64,000 bases of DNA from Apiospora phragmitis (GCA_038363925.1 JAQQWL010000002.1:124001-188000); one strand, 5' to 3'. Positions 1-14,230 are shown, counted from the stretch's first letter. Notes: generated by a model not told the origin, from the sequence alone. Numbers and translations: made by a program.

Positions 1-1397
1 CAATTTGCTGTATCCTGTCGTCACTTCTCGATTCTGGCAAACCTTCCATAGATAATCGTGGGATGCCATATTGGTATTCGGCCATTTTGGCCACGGAGCC
101 AGAGCTCGTGTCTGTAGACTTTCAAGAGGGGAAGATGGGGGACTGACGAATGGACACGATCAACGAGAGCAGGCCGTAAAATGAACGATCCATGGTGGTG
201 GCGTAGTGACGACACATGCAATTGGATAGATGCAAATGCAAGACGGGCCAATGGCTCGGAGCAGAGAGTCGCCACGTGACAAGTTGCGTAAGATGGCGCC
301 GCCCCAAGCACGCCACAGCGTCAATCATCTTCAGCTTGAACCACGCCACGTTGCTCTGGTAAGTAGCCTGCGGGCGCCGCCGCCCTTGAGGGGGTTGCTT
401 ACATATTCTCGTGCGCGCGGTGGTGGCGCGCACCGCCTCCGCAGCAGATGGTTACGTGCACCAAGCCCTTCCGCACCGAGCTGAATAGAACGGGCTACTA
501 CGATTGACAGCACCTCTGGGCGGCGTCAGCCGGCAAGGGGACCGGGGTAACCGCAAGCCCGTGCGCCGGCCAACCTCTTTTCTCCGAGGGAGACATCTGT
601 GGCCAAGACCCGGCTGTCCCCATACAGTGACGCCGCAGCTGGGGCGCCGCCAGACTATGCTGGGTGGAGACCTAGACTCTATTCCGACATGCCTCCCCCG
701 AGTCTATCGTCCGCGGGTTTCCGCCCGGCGGGGCCGGTGTTCTGCGCGGTAGGCCGCCGCCACGACAGCGCATGCTTGTGTTGTCTCAACACATGGCATT
801 GGACTGGCTAGTTGTACACAGACATACAGAACTGACAGAAGCGAGCATCGATGTAGATCTACCACGATGACACTCAGTATCTTCTGCAGATGCAAGCAGG
901 ATGCAGGCCGTGAACTAAAGCTTCTTTAATGGGCATGGTATATCTACTTCATGGCAGAATAGCCCCTTATATGAGTGAAGTCGATAGATTCCGGGAAACC
1001 CCTAAAGGACGATGTTCCTTGGGTCAGACCGATGGGGACCAAGTAGAAAAAAAGCCGGCCACTTATCAGCCATCAAGCGAGGCTTGTAGTACACGTGAGT
1101 GCCATCGAAGCAAATGCTCATTGCTTGGGAATGATGAAATGGTGAAGGAGTCGCGATGGCAACAATCGACCGGAATATTGCTCAGTAAGTAGGAAACGGG
1201 ATCATGTCTTGAAAACACAGATTCTATTCTTTAGGTCGCTGTCTATATGTATGTATGCATTCCAGTCGTACCACGATTCTCACGTGACGCCGTCGTCTGT
1301 CTATGAAAGAATTCTCATCTATCTTTCGTTCTATCCCGACGCCATAGCCATGCAATCACCAAGCATCTCCATACCCAGTATAAGTTCCATCAATCAA
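1..1397. other. Intergenic, no supported gene
   Basis: No reading frame here shows a conserved motif, plausible splice structure or sustained coding bias on either strand. The right part, next to the Old Yellow Enzyme stop codon, is presumably its 3' untranslated and terminator region. E-box-like CACGTG words occur near 272, 1091 and 1283, but nothing ties them to a gene. Confidence 0.5.
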
Positions 1398-2614
<1,217 letters not shown>

Positions 2615-2703
2615 CTAAAAATAAAACCGGAAAGATTGGAGGACGATGATGTTGAGATTATCAAGATTCCAGATTGCAGCAAGTAGTCGGACCAGGCTCC
2701 CTA

Positions 2704-2711
2704 CTTATATA
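2704..2711 (-). promoter_or_regulatory. TATA-like box upstream of the OYE gene
   Basis: On the minus strand this reads TATATAAG, about 165 bp before the OYE start codon at 2539. The position is plausible for a fungal core promoter, but the assignment rests on the motif alone. Confidence 0.3.
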
Positions 2712-3752
2712 TTCAGATACTAGCGCTCCAGTATGATGGCCAAGTTCTTCCAGAAGCTGCGGGCGGTCCAGTATTCTAGTCTAGTTAGCCCCTTGATTAC
2801 AAAAGCACCACTTGACCGCCCCAGAATAGGAGGGAAATACATAGAGCCACCGCCCCAGTTTCGACTCAAAGCCGGATTTATCATCGGAACCAATGCAGAC
2901 CGAACGGCCTAAGGCACCGCCTAGCCGCTAACCACCGTGCCGCAATCGTCAGCCGTATCCACCATATACTAGTATCTCTCCGTCAGTAAGTACACCCGTG
3001 GCTGGCTCGGCGGGATGAATAAAGGACAACAGAAGCACTGCTTCTGGCCGGTTCGGCGCATAAGACAAGATGTTTTTGTTTGTCGTGGCCGGTCGGTCCA
3101 CTGTAAAACATGTTGCCTCACAAATTCCGTGATTCGTGGCATGGTGGCCAGCGAATCCACTGCCTTTAACCCACCGCGGAAGCGATGGGGGCCGCTAGGG
3201 AAATCTGATCTCTTGAGTCGTGTGCGCACAAGATTCGTGTATTTGAAGTAGCAGATTGAGCCTCAATCTGCTGCATTCAATGTTGAATGACAGACTGGCT
3301 GTTTCAGATATAGAATTGAGGAAGCTGCCGCCATTTCGTCACCGAAGACTCATTGGGTGATGTGAAACCCTTACGTACTTACATGATGCGGGCGCCAGTG
3401 CGGACTTAGTAATGACGACAGGTGCACACCTATGTATGTATCTATAGATTGGGCACATCCTGCAGTAGCTTGCAAATGCCGGGGCTTCATCTCGGAAACA
3501 TGCCTGCTGAGGTAATAACCTCATGTGGGACGCCAAGATAATTCGACCCCCCCGGGCAACATAAGTGATAGGGGGGTCAACTGAAACCTGACCTCATGTG
3601 TCGGACTTCTCTCGGGCACCGGGGGCCGATTCATGACTGGCAGTAAGCACACCCGCCAGATCCGATAACGAAAAGCAATTTAGTGACATTCTATATTCCG
3701 ACAATCAGATACCTAATAATACATACAAACACACATATCTGTAATGTAGATT

Positions 3753-3776
3753 CACACTCCCACACTCCCACACTCC
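3753..3776. repeat. Short tandem repeat, 3 x CACACTCC
   Basis: Three perfect copies of an 8-bp unit, visible by eye. It sits in the region downstream of the phosphate transporter; no function is implied. Confidence 0.8.
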
Positions 3777-4037
3777 CGCCGACCAAGCGACCCAAAGGAA
3801 AAATCAACCACAATAGGTAGTAAATCAGAAATGCCTTAATAACTGAGATCTTCGCAACTGCTGCTTCTTCACCCCGTACCGCTGTCCCGCAACCGCACCC
3901 AACCGCGCGCGCGCCCAACTATGCGACCCATTCATGCTGGAAAGTAGAGAGCCACCCAGCCAACCGTAACAAATTTCAATCATTGGAACCAAGTCCAATT
4001 GTCGACAACGTTTCGTAGAGATTGGGGTATCGGCTTT

Positions 4038-6738
4038 CTACATGCCCATGACACGCATGGCCCCGTAGCCCAGGGTGACCACGACGCCAAGAGTCATGAT
4101 ACTGGCAGGGATACCGCGGCTGATGAAGTGATTCACCGTCAGATACCGCTGACCCGTAGCGTCCTCTTTCATGATGGCAGCTGTGAAGAAGGCGCGGAGT
4201 CAGTAAAATGTTTTGGACATGGATAATAATAGTCCAGTGCGAAGACAGGGAGTGAGAAAAACTTACTGATGTTAGGGAAACTGGTCGTGGGCAGCGCCAT
4301 GGCACCAGAACACATAAGAGCACAGGCCATGACCAACAGGTTGGGGTGGGGCTCGTCCATGGCCCGACCAATCTCAGCAACCAGCGGCAGGATGATGAAG
4401 GCCGCTACGCTGTGGCTGATAAAGGTGGCAAACACCATGGTCAGGGCCGCGAAAACCAGCACGATGGCGTACAGCTCCAGGCCGTCGACACGTCGCGAAA
4501 TGTCCACGGCGACGGTGTGGAGCAGGCCCGACGACTTGACCGACTTGCCGAGCGACAAGCCACCGGCGGCCAGGATGATGATGGTCCAGGGGAAGTTGTT
4601 GAAGTCGTCTTTGCTCAGGATGCCCGTGCCGAAGAAGACGACCATGGGCAGGATGGCAATCACGCCCATGTCGCCAAAGGTCGACTCGAGCGAGTGGCTA
4701 GCGCACCATAGAGAAATGGTAGCGATACACATGGCCACCGTGAACCATTGCTTCGCCGTGAACTTCTCGCGGACGACTCGCACCGGCATGATGGTGGTTC
4801 CCTTGCCCGGGTTGAACGTCACGAGGAGCAGCATCCAGATACAGAGAAGGGCCACGGTGCCGACGGGGATGACGACAAAGAACCACGTGCCCCACGACGG
4901 CTGGGGATCCATGTTGTCAAGAGCAATGATGTTCTGCGGGGACGAAATGGGCGACAGCATGCCACCGATGTTCGAGGCCAAGGCGATTCCGATGATGATG
5001 GCCTTGGCCATGTTGGAACCCTGGGGCAGGTTGCGGAGAATGGGCTCGAGGATGGAGAAGCACAGGACAGGGCGGCCACGTTGCTAACCCACATACTGGC
5101 GAAACCGGCCACGAACATGTTCACCACCAGAACCGTACGGGGGCGCGTTCCCGCCTTGGCCAGAACGAAGGTCGCCACGCGCTTGTCGATATTCATCTTG
5201 CTGACGGCCGCCGCGACGGTGAATCCACCCAGCAGTAGCATGATGACAGGCGTCCACATGGCGGCAAAGATGTAGGCCGTGGCCGCCTTGGAATCCAGCC
5301 TCTCGTGCGGTTCCTCGTCCGAACGCGGGATGTTGAGGACGACGGCAAGGAAGGGGATCAACAGGGCCGTCACAAAAAGCGGAATGGCCTCGGTCGCCCA
5401 CAACAAACTGACAAAAGCCAACATGGCGGCGCAGTTCTGCTGCTCGGGGCTGGCCATGAACGGCACGTAGAGCAGGACGATGAAGATGGCGATGACGATC
5501 AAGAGCGTTATCACAGGCATGCCGTACACCCAAGTCGGCACGTTGAAGCGGCCAATGGGGGTGCGAAACTCCTTGGTCGGAGACATGGGCGGATCGTCGC
5601 CCTGCAGTCTCGAGTGGCTCTCGTTGACGCCGCCGAGAAGCCCGTGGCCGAGGCTGGCCGCTTCGGCGCGCCGCTCGAGGCCGATCAGCTCACGCCAGAC
5701 CGTGTTCCGCTCCCAGACGACGTGCTCCCGGAGGTGGGAGCGCAGGTCCTTCTTGGCGAGCTCGAGATCGCCCTGGGTGGCGGTGCCGGCAAACGCCTGC
5801 TCCAGCCGGCCGATGTAGTCGTCGAGCTGGGCCATGGTCTCGCCGCGGAAGGGGTAGGCGGGCTCGACGGTACCGGTCATGTACTTGGAGCGCAGGTCGA
5901 GGTCGACGATCTTGTCGAACTTCTTGAGGATCTTGCGGAAGCCGGTGTGGTTCAGCTGGACGTACGACTTGAGCTCGCAGAGCTGCACGTAGAGGCCGAT
6001 GATGCGCTTCTTGAGCATCAGGGACGACGTGTACATCTCCTCTATCTCGGCGTAGTCGGTGAAGCCGCCGGCGATGCTCGTCCGCCGCGTGGACCGGCCC
6101 ATGTCGGTTGAGGCGCCCAGGTCGGTAGAGGCGTGCATGGCGCTGGGGATGGACCGGCGGCGGCCGCCATGCTGGCTCGAGGTGGGCCGCTTGTTGAGGG
6201 CGGCCGTCTCGTCGTCTTCGTCACTGTCGCTGTATTCGTGGCCGTCCTCGGTTGAGCGCGCACCGCGCGAGGTGCGCCGGTCGCGGGCCATCTGGCGGAT
6301 GTTCTCGGCGCTGTTCCGGGACATGTTCCTGATGGCGGCAGCCCCGCCGTTTTCGTCGCGCAGATCACGCAGCAGACCCTCGACATCCTCGAAGATCTCT
6401 TTTCTCTTGATCTGGAAGAAGGAGGTGATCTTCTCCAGCTCTACGTCCAACGCCCGCGAAAAGATGGTCTGGGGGTCGTCCTCGCGGAGGAGCGGTCGGG
6501 ACTCGGCATCGTTGCCTTGCTGCTGGGGTATGCTCTTCTCCAAGGGTGTAGATGCTGGATTGCGGTGGATTCCACGTTAGCTACTAGGCAAAGGATGGTA
6601 CGGCATGGCATGGCAATGATAAGTTGAGTAGCTTCGCTTAGAGGACTTTACTTACAGCTTCTTCAGGTTGCTGTAGGCGATGTAATGACTGCTCCAATCG
6701 GGCACAGCATTGAATTGGATACTATGGGAGAACTTCAT
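4038..6738 (-). CDS. SPX-domain low-affinity phosphate transporter, PHO87/PHO90/PHO91 type (frame disrupted)
   Basis: Membrane phosphate transporter with a cytosolic N-terminal SPX domain (inositol-pyrophosphate sensor) and a C-terminal sodium/anion symporter-like domain. The start ATG (6738) opens with MKFSHSIQFNAVPDW, the classic SPX beginning. Exons are 6738-6656, 6554-4267 and 4180-4038; the donors are GTAAGT and GTAAGT, the acceptors CAG. The SPX middle contains LKKRIIGLYVQLCELKSYV and FRKILKKFDK, whose lysines form the SPX basic surface. The transporter part has about 10-12 hydrophobic segments, including LLWATEAIPLFVT, NIGGMLSPISSPQN and MALPTTSFPN. Total is about 837 residues, typical. 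Two frame breaks occur: one C missing in the coding C-run at 5070-5072 (VSNVAA then PVLCFSILEP), and one extra base at about 6542-6543 just after LIYTL. An assembly cause is likely. Plasma-membrane versus vacuolar location cannot be decided. Confidence 0.9.
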
Positions 6739-6893
6739 CTCGTCGCGTTCGTCGAGCCAGCGGCGCTTCTGGTCTCGCTTGACTTGTCTCCTGGCGTCCC
6801 TTGCTTCTCTTTCCTTTTCCTGTTCGCTAGTGACGACGATAGCGTCAAGCTCGTAGGAGTCGGCGTCGGCGGTGGTGAGCGGTGATGAGGTAG

Positions 6894-6918
6894 TACTAGT
6901 AGTAGTAGTAGTAGTAGT
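6894..6918. repeat. AGT/ACT trinucleotide microsatellite
   Basis: About eight consecutive AGT units in the 5' flank of the phosphate transporter gene, roughly 160-180 bp before its start codon. Confidence 0.8.
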
Positions 6919-7620
6919 CGCTTCGATCCCCCCTCTATGGACGGATTGGCTGGTGGACCGAGTCAGGGCCCTGTCGTGTTCAGCTCGGTGCGCAGAATAA
7001 GTGTCGCGGGAAGAGGAGGGGTCCGGAGTAGACTTTGATGGTGGAATGGTGGCTTTTATCAAAATGGACAGACGGGGAGAAAAAAAGTCTATGTATCGAT
7101 TTGGGTTGGATTGATGTATGCAGACTGGATTGGGGCTGGCAGGCTTGGGTCGGTCACAAGTCCCTGAGCTCAGGTTCGGTATGCAATCGATAGATCGACT
7201 CGCCTTGTTCACGTCTTCGGCTAGCTCCCAGTCATGGCCACGGCAATAGTAGAATGGGTCATCAGTCTGCTTGGGTTAGTGGATGATGAGGCAGCTTAGG
7301 TTCCATCCCCGTCGGAAGCAAAATCGTCAGCTGCAGCTTCCGGCGTTGCAGCGCGAGCTTGGTCGAGCTTGGGCGCTGCTTGTGCCACCGTCAAATCAGG
7401 TGCTTCCATTGTGCCATGCCCTGCCATGGCCGGCCACAGCTTGGCTTACCCACTCTGACAGGCCTGGAGCTTCGAGGCTTCAGGTCCCACCCATGGATTC
7501 TCCAGGCTTAGCTTAGCACTCACTGAGGTCATCCACTCACTCACTGCCACTGACACTGACAGGCTGCTTGGCTTGACTTTTGGCATCCAACTTAACCCTT
7601 ACTTCAATGCCTGGGAGTCT

Positions 7621-7669
7621 ATCTCTTCTTCTTCTTTTTTCCCTCTTCCTCTTCTTCTTCCTGTTGCTT
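7621..7669 (+). repeat. Pyrimidine-rich (CT) tract
   Basis: A nearly pure run of C and T dominated by CTT units. Such tracts are common in fungal promoters near transcription starts, but no plus-strand gene follows, so it is recorded as a low-complexity tract only. Confidence 0.5.
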
Positions 7670-8779
7670 GGCAATTGGTGTGTGCTTTATCCGCCAAGGC
7701 ATTCCAGAACAACTGACTTGTCATTTGATGGACGATGTGCCCTGAGGGTAGGTTAGGGGTTTGAAATACATGGCCTGATCACACTGCATCTGGCGATTCA
7801 GTGTCGCTTGCAGTTGCAATGCGGTCCATGCCTGTGTGTTTGCACAAGTACAAACCCCCACACTTGGAGACGGACGGGCAAGACGGGCAGACGGGTATAC
7901 CACTAAATAACGCGTGTGGCCGCACTGGGACCGCTCTGACAGTCGCAGAATCTTGTTGATGTGTGCATGTGTGTTGTGCAAATGCCACTTCCCTTGAAAA
8001 GCAAATGGAAAGTGAGGATACAAGGTTCACACTTTAACCCGTATGTAATCTTCATGTACATCGGCAGTTCCCGTCGGGCATCTTGCATCCAATCGCACAT
8101 CTGTCGTTGTTAAATTGGCCGGGTTTTGTCGTACGTAAATACCCGGTAACGCGCCTCCAACCCTGGAACATTTCTTGCAGCGTGACGTAGACTGGCTGCA
8201 TAGAGGAGAGGTACGCTACGCATCGAACTGCCATAACCATAATTATACATAGCCGCGTTGGCCATGAAAAATGCCTGCAGCCGACTGCATACGTACGGCT
8301 CCGTTTCAGCACAGGAATACTTTCAAATGAAGCCGGGATAGATCGAATCAGTTCTCCGGCGGTGGTTGATGGTCATGACGGGGAGGCAACCAGCTGTATA
8401 TTTGATATGCAGACACGGTGGAGAAGAAACTGGAGACGGACGCATCCTTCTCCAGACCGGAAACTCGCAGATCCCCTCGCTTAAAGATCATGGTCCAACA
8501 GCGGGAGAAGATGCCAAGATCTCATCTTGACATGACATCTGACGGGAATCTTCACTCAGTAAAGATGCATGACTACTCCCGCTATTTACGATTCGAACCC
8601 CAACGTTTGGGCCTCCTGTCTTGACTAGATCGTTCAAGAAAGCACATGCCAGCCAACTGGAATGCAGCAGCACGACCCCTTTATGAACTACTTTCCATCC
8701 CCACCACTTCACGATATTACCAAGTAGGTAGGTGGAGGTATATTTGTCCTTTAGATTATTATTATCATTCCTCGGAGCC

Positions 8780-11023
8780 TTAGAGAGTCAACGTGGCCAG
8801 ATGCCTCTCAAGCTCCAAGTCGCCCTGCCGCACCGCCTCGTCGGCCGCCGCCGCGTCCCCGACCTCCCGGTACCACGCCTCGAGCGCCTTCAGGTCCTCG
8901 AACCGCTCGCCGTGCTCGCGCTGCTCCATTCCCGTGATGTAGTGCATGGCCTGCCGGCGGAGCGCGATGGCGAGGCCCAGTCGCGCGTTGCAGTCGTTGC
9001 CGGTGCTGTCGCTCAATATTTGCTCCTCCTCCTCCGGCCCTGCCGTCGTGGTATTGGTGGCGAGTAGCTCGAGCTTCTGCCTCTGCCTCTCCCTCTCCAC
9101 CCCCCACAAGCTCTGATGTATATTAGCCTGAATAATCAGCAAAAGCCGCCTCTGCAGGTCATCCATCGGCGCCTCCCCGCGCCGGCCCTCGTCCCGCTCG
9201 AGCCTGCGCAGCCCGTCCAAGAAGCGCTCCCCTCAAGCCACCAGTTCCCGTTCTCGTCGGCCCGCTTGAAGGCGCCAAAGATGACGAGGTCCACGCGCAC
9301 CTCCTTGGGCAAGGCCGCGCTGAGCTCCTCGCACACGTGCCACCTGCCTTGTGGTTGGCCTTGGCCTTCGTTGTTGTTCCCGCGCTCGAGCACCTCGAGC
9401 AGCTCCCGCACCAGCAGCTCGCTGTTGTGGGCGTAGCGCTTCAGCGGCTCCGACAGCGACTGCCGGTGCGACGTCGCCAGCAGTAGCCGGCGCAGCATGT
9501 CCCGTAGCTTCCGCGTCGGCGTCCACGGCGCCGAGGCGTCATTATCCGAGGCTGTCGTCGGCAGCGGCACCATGGCCTCGAGCCGGGGCAAAGTGTTGAT
9601 GACCAACTCGACAAAGGGCGACGAGTCCCGGCTGCCGGGCGGGTACGACCCAATCAGCCGCGCCATGTTCTGGCACAGCTCGTACAGCCCCGGCACGGAG
9701 CAGTGCCGGAGCTGCGGGGAGTGGGCGATGTAGCGCCACACCACCGGCAGCTGCGTGTTGGGCCCCGCGTACATGGTCAACTGGAGGAGGCGCAGGAGGC
9801 CGAACAGGGAGGGGTTCTTCAAGAAGGTGCTCACCGACTCGTACCCGGGCCGCATCGCGGCCGAGGCACGGCAATGCGGCGTCTCGTCCTTCAGAGTGCT
9901 GATGTAGTCGTCCACGTCAAAGAGGCGCACCAGGCGCCGGTGCACCTCGGGCGTCACGTACATCATCTTGTTGGTGTCGCCGGGCCGCACCTCGCCCGTT
10001 GCCCAGGCCCGAGCCGCCATGCCGTCGAAACATCGCAGCAGCTGGTCCTGCACCAGGTAGGTATCCGGCAGCCGCGGCCGGTTGTCGTAGAGGGCGTCCT
10101 GGAAATAGGCTAGAGGTAATAGGCTTCCGGCCGCCGCCGGCTCGCCTAGTAGTTGTTGTTGCTGTCTTAGTCGGGGTGGCGTCGTAGCTGTCGCCAAGAA
10201 GTGCGCGTAACAATCCTGTGCATGCATCATCCCAGCCGCCCGAATACTAGAACCACTGCCACTACTACTGCTACCGCGATAATGGTGATGATTCGCGTGC
10301 ATTAAACTACTGCTGTTGCTGCTGCCGCCCGGATAGGCTTCCGCCTTTTCCCTGGTCAAGGCGCGCCTGTTCTTCCGAAACCCCCATTTCGAAAAGCGGT
10401 CCTTGTACATCTTGTCGCTTGCGCCAGCGTTAGTAAGGCCCTCTTCCAGAAGAACGTGCAGGGCAGTGACATAATAGGCTTTTGTTCGGGTGCTAACCTT
10501 GCGTTGAAGCCCCGCTGGGCCATGATCTGCTGGATCTGCTTCAGCGACTTCCCCTGCTGGATGTACAGGTGGTGAAGATGGGCCTTGTGCGTTTCCCAGA
10601 CCTCGGCCGGGTACTGCTGGATGGGCCTCCGGGCAGCGGAGGTGGCGATGGTGCTTGGCACCGCGGCTGCTGGACCCGTGAGTGGTGATAGTAGGGGGTG
10701 GTGCGACGGCTGCTGCATCGGCTGCATCTGCATCTGCGGCTGGCCGAACCGGATATCGTAGGATCCGGCCTCGTCGGGACGGTTTTCCTGCTTCACCGAA
10801 GCAGTAGTTGCATGTGGCCTCTTGGCGAACCGTTCCGCCTCATCTTCTTCTCCTCCTTCTCGCTGATGAGGCGCATTATTGCTTTCTGACTCTGACTTGA
10901 CATCTCCGGTGCCTACGCGCAAGGCGGAGGAAGATCAGGTTCGTCTGCATTCAGGACGGAGCGCCAGAATAGAGAAGAAACGGGCTTGGAGTCTGGGTCC
11001 GAGTCGGACGCAGACTTGGCCAT
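8780..11023 (-). CDS. Clr5-domain protein, putative regulator (frame disrupted, start uncertain)
   Basis: The first large exon (10922 or earlier to 10498) ends in a Clr5 domain: VWETHKAHLHHLYI then QGKSLKQIQQIMAQRGF. After an 80-bp intron (10497-10418, branch-like TACTAAC) the domain continues as ASDKMYKDRFSKWGFRKN. Clr5 is a fungal N-terminal domain of proteins linked to silencing or regulation in fission yeast; most filamentous-fungal members are uncharacterised. The rest, about 540 residues, has Ser/Gly/His-rich stretches and a helical region without a recognised domain. A G is missing in the coding G-run at 9229-9232 (WWLEG then ERFLDGLRRLERDEG), after which the frame runs to the stop at 8780. 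No ATG opens the first exon in frame near its start; an ATG at 11023 (MAKSASDSDPDSKP) is one base out of phase, so the true 5' end is unresolved. Confidence 0.8.
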
Positions 11024-12712
11024 GTTCCACGCGAGACTTGGCCTTTTAGTGCTGACATGCGCCAAAGTGGGCGAGTGTGGCGGCGCGCGTGCCAATACGA
11101 AACGTGTGCTGAGCAGAGAGGGCGAGTGGGCGAGCGCGTTTGTCCGGGGGGCAGATTTGTCAATGGCAACGTTAAAAGGCCTGGCGCTTGTCAGGCAAGT
11201 AGGATATAGAACGGATGAAGGGGGTATGAGATGATCCCAAGTCGTCTGGGCCAGAGTAGAGATGAATGGGTGCGACGGGGTTACATAAATCAGGGGGGTG
11301 TCCAATCCCCGCATGCTCCGGGGGTAGCACCGTACACCGTCAGACCAGGGTGATGATCATCCTTAGCAACCCAAGTCGGCTGCATAAGTTCAGCTGCTTC
11401 TTAACTCCTTAGTGCGTGGTGTGTTTGTTCTCTCTTTCTCTCCCTCTCCATCTCCCGCTTAACTGACGACCTGGCGACCCTGGTCAGTCTGCTCTTGTCG
11501 GTGTCTTCTTGGTCCTTGTTTTACGGCGCAGCAGCCTCAGCATCAGTCTCTCTCTCGGGCCGCCCAAGGAAGACTGGAGAATGGCCGTATCAGGCAGGCC
11601 TGGGTATGGTTATGCATGCTACCTGACTGATATCGCCAATGCCCACGCGATACATATACATATCCGCGGATATTCGGATTCACGATGAGTTCGTATTGGC
11701 TGGTGTTGGGATTAGCATAGTAAGGCAACCTCGATATCTGCAGGAATCTGCAGTAGTAGCTGGGCCTGCCTGGTAGGGCCTGGCCAGCGGGGGGAGGTTC
11801 AGCGTGACACCCACTGAAAGTACCTTGCACACGCGTGGTAGTGGAGCGCCCGTCGCCTATCAGCCGCCTGCAATCTGCCGAGTGGACTGGAGGTAGGAAA
11901 AGTACGGTGCAGATGAAAAAGTACAGCACGTTTGCTACGGGGCTACCTATGGGGCCTGTCAAATGGAGATCAATCGTATCGGTGCAGCGAAAAGTTGGAA
12001 GTCCATTGGAAGATATGCCCGGGAATAATACGGGATTACTACCTGTCATTCCTTCATTTGTCTACATTTGCCTGGCAGCACAATATAGACTGTCTGACTG
12101 ACTGCAACCAGTCATTCACTGTTGCACTAGGAGGTCCTCTACATAAGTACCATACATGCATCAGATTTCAGTACCTACTGTACCTACCTGTATTGTGTAC
12201 TTACCGATGCGTAGGACGGGAGCCAGTTGCCAAAAGTACGGCGGTTTTCAAATCCGGAGTTGTGGACGAACTCCGGAAATGTCAGCAAATGAAAATAAGG
12301 CAGGACCATCGGCCGAGTACCGACCACCATGGATTGATCAATTCCCTGTTCTCCTCAACTCACGACAGGAGATAGCCATGCGTGGCGACCTTTCGATTTC
12401 ACTTTAGTAACCCATTTCCATATGCAAAAATCACTTCCTACGAGTATCTGTGTCTTGGAAATATCAGACCACGGCCGATTAACCAATCACCCATTATTTC
12501 GTCCGCGCAATCCAGCACTGAGCAGTCGGTCCCGGTGTCCAGCCAGCCTTACAGTCACATTTCTTTCCTTATCCGGCCATGCGACGCCGCCACCGCTCGG
12601 CTTCCCATAAATGCGGATAGACGCCTCCTGTGGGGGAGGAGCGGGGGTCAAGTTGGTCCTTCTGCTTAGGGCTGCGATTTTAAAAACCGGTTTATTAGAT
12701 TTTTTAAAGACC
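11024..12712. other. Intergenic up to the edge of the first AT-rich island
   Basis: GC-balanced DNA between the Clr5 gene and the transposon nest. Open frames are short, without motifs, and I do not support any as a gene. The sharp drop in GC begins at about 12,672, about 40 bp before the left end of the pogo-like transposon. Confidence 0.5.
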
Positions 12713-12714
12713 TA

Positions 12715-12763
12715 ACGTACCTCATAAGCGAGCTGCGTACATAAGCGAGCTGCGTACTTTTAA
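12715..12763 (+). repeat. Left terminal inverted repeat of the pogo-like element
   Basis: Contains a perfect 17-bp tandem duplication (CATAAGCGAGCTGCGTA, 12723-12739 and 12740-12756). It matches in inverted orientation the right end at 24,676-24,726, with differences that are partly transitions. Confidence 0.8.
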
Positions 12764-12899
12764 TTAATTTTCTTATAATTAATTTTATACTAACTTTTCT
12801 CCTTTAATAAGTATAGAATTAAAAAATAAAGAAAAAAGGTTTAATTTAACGCTTTAAGCGCTTTAAAATAACTCGAAATTAAGTGTACGAAAAGCTGCA

Positions 12900-13618
12900 G
12901 CGATATATTATATCCTAGAGTCGATGTTACGTAGCCGATAACGCGGAATTCGACCACGATCCGAAATCTCTATAAACTCTCGAAAGCTTTTTAATTTTAA
13001 AGAGGAATTAATTATTTAATATATTATTAATTTAAATACGCGATCGTTTTCTTCCCCGGCTAAGTAATATAAAAGATATAACGAATTAATTACTTAATTT
13101 ATATAACGCGAGACGCGTCGGCGTTAATTAAGCCTTTAATTTTATACGACGATAACTAGACCTCCGGACACGTTTTAATCGAAGAATCGATTATTAAAAA
13201 GTCTTTTATAAAGATTTTAACGCGTATCGCGTATAGTTTATTTTTATATAAAATATAATTAATAAATATAAGATATAAAAAGAGGATATATATAACTTTA
13301 ACGAGACCGGGTTTTTTATAAATTAAATCTCGTTTAAAATAATCGTAATCACTTTCGATCGATACGAAAAGCTTAAGGTAATATAATAAAAGAACTAGGA
13401 ATAGGTTATAATTATTTAAGGCGTCGGATTAAACGATTACACTATCCCTTTGTATATTATTTTTATTAAGAAAACGTACCTCTCTTTTTAATATAAAAAC
13501 AGCTTATTATTAAAGGATTAAGTGATCGTAATTATTAAAAATAACTAAATTACGAATAAAAAAGGCGAGGATTAAATTCGATACTTTAATTAATATATTA
13601 GGTTTTATATAAAAGGTT
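12900..13618 (+). pseudogene. Transposase of the pogo-like element, N-terminal part (RIP-degraded)
   Basis: At about 13,279-13,323 the plus strand reads KEDIYNFNETGFFIN. This is the signature around the first catalytic Asp of Fot1/Pot2 transposases, with Asp changed to Asn (GAC to AAC, a RIP-type G-to-A change). The surrounding frame has many TAA/TAG codons. The gene is cut here by the Gypsy insertion at 13,623 and continues at 23,780. Confidence 0.8.
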
Positions 13619-13623
13619 ATTAT

Positions 13624-14230
13624 TATTACGACCTAGCCTAATTATGCGGCTTAGACTTATAATTTACCGGCACGAAACTATTATACCCCGATTAAGCTAT
13701 AATATTACCGATACTTATAAAACTGCTAATTATATTAATATAAGCGTACTTATACTTCGCGAACGGGCCGCCGCTTAATATAATACCGCCCCGGACAGCT
13801 ATAGGACGAATAAATATCTTCGTAAAAAAAAAACTAAAGGCGGAGGTCACGTAACGGATCTCGGGATCGCGCTAAGATCTTAAGATCTAGATCTGAGGAT
13901 TTCGCGAAATCTACGAAATCTAAAGGAATTATTAAAAAAAGGATTAAATATATAATTATAAACGTTTTTTATATATTTTATATAAATATATTTTATTTTA
14001 ATAATTAATTTAAGTATTAATTTTAATTTATTAATAAAGTATATTATTTTAATAATTTTATTATAAATATTTTTAAATTTTATATTTAATTATAATTAAA
14101 TTACGGTTATTATTTATTATATTAATAAGCGATTCTTTATTATATATTTAAATACTTTCTCGTATTATTAATATAAACCCTCGTACGTTTTATTACGGTT
14201 TTTATTAAATACTTAATAACGTTCGTTATA
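13624..14230 (+). repeat. 5' LTR of Gypsy element A
   Basis: 607 bp, the same length as the LTR at 23,168-23,774. The two share the 3' portion ending TAATAACGTTCGTTATA / TGATAGCGTTCGTTATA, apart from transitions. Confidence 0.88.

Larger units (their letters stand above)
6739..8779. other. Intergenic: phosphate-transporter promoter and Clr5-gene 3' side
   Basis: Contains the 5' flank of the phosphate transporter (minus strand) and the 3' flank of the Clr5-domain gene (minus strand). It includes an AGT microsatellite and a CT-rich tract, listed separately. No coding region is supported. Confidence 0.5.

Noticed and set aside
5305..6111. Plus-strand frame across the SPX transporter
   Set aside because: Shadow of the minus-strand gene; composition dominated by His/Asp/Arg/Gly without motif.
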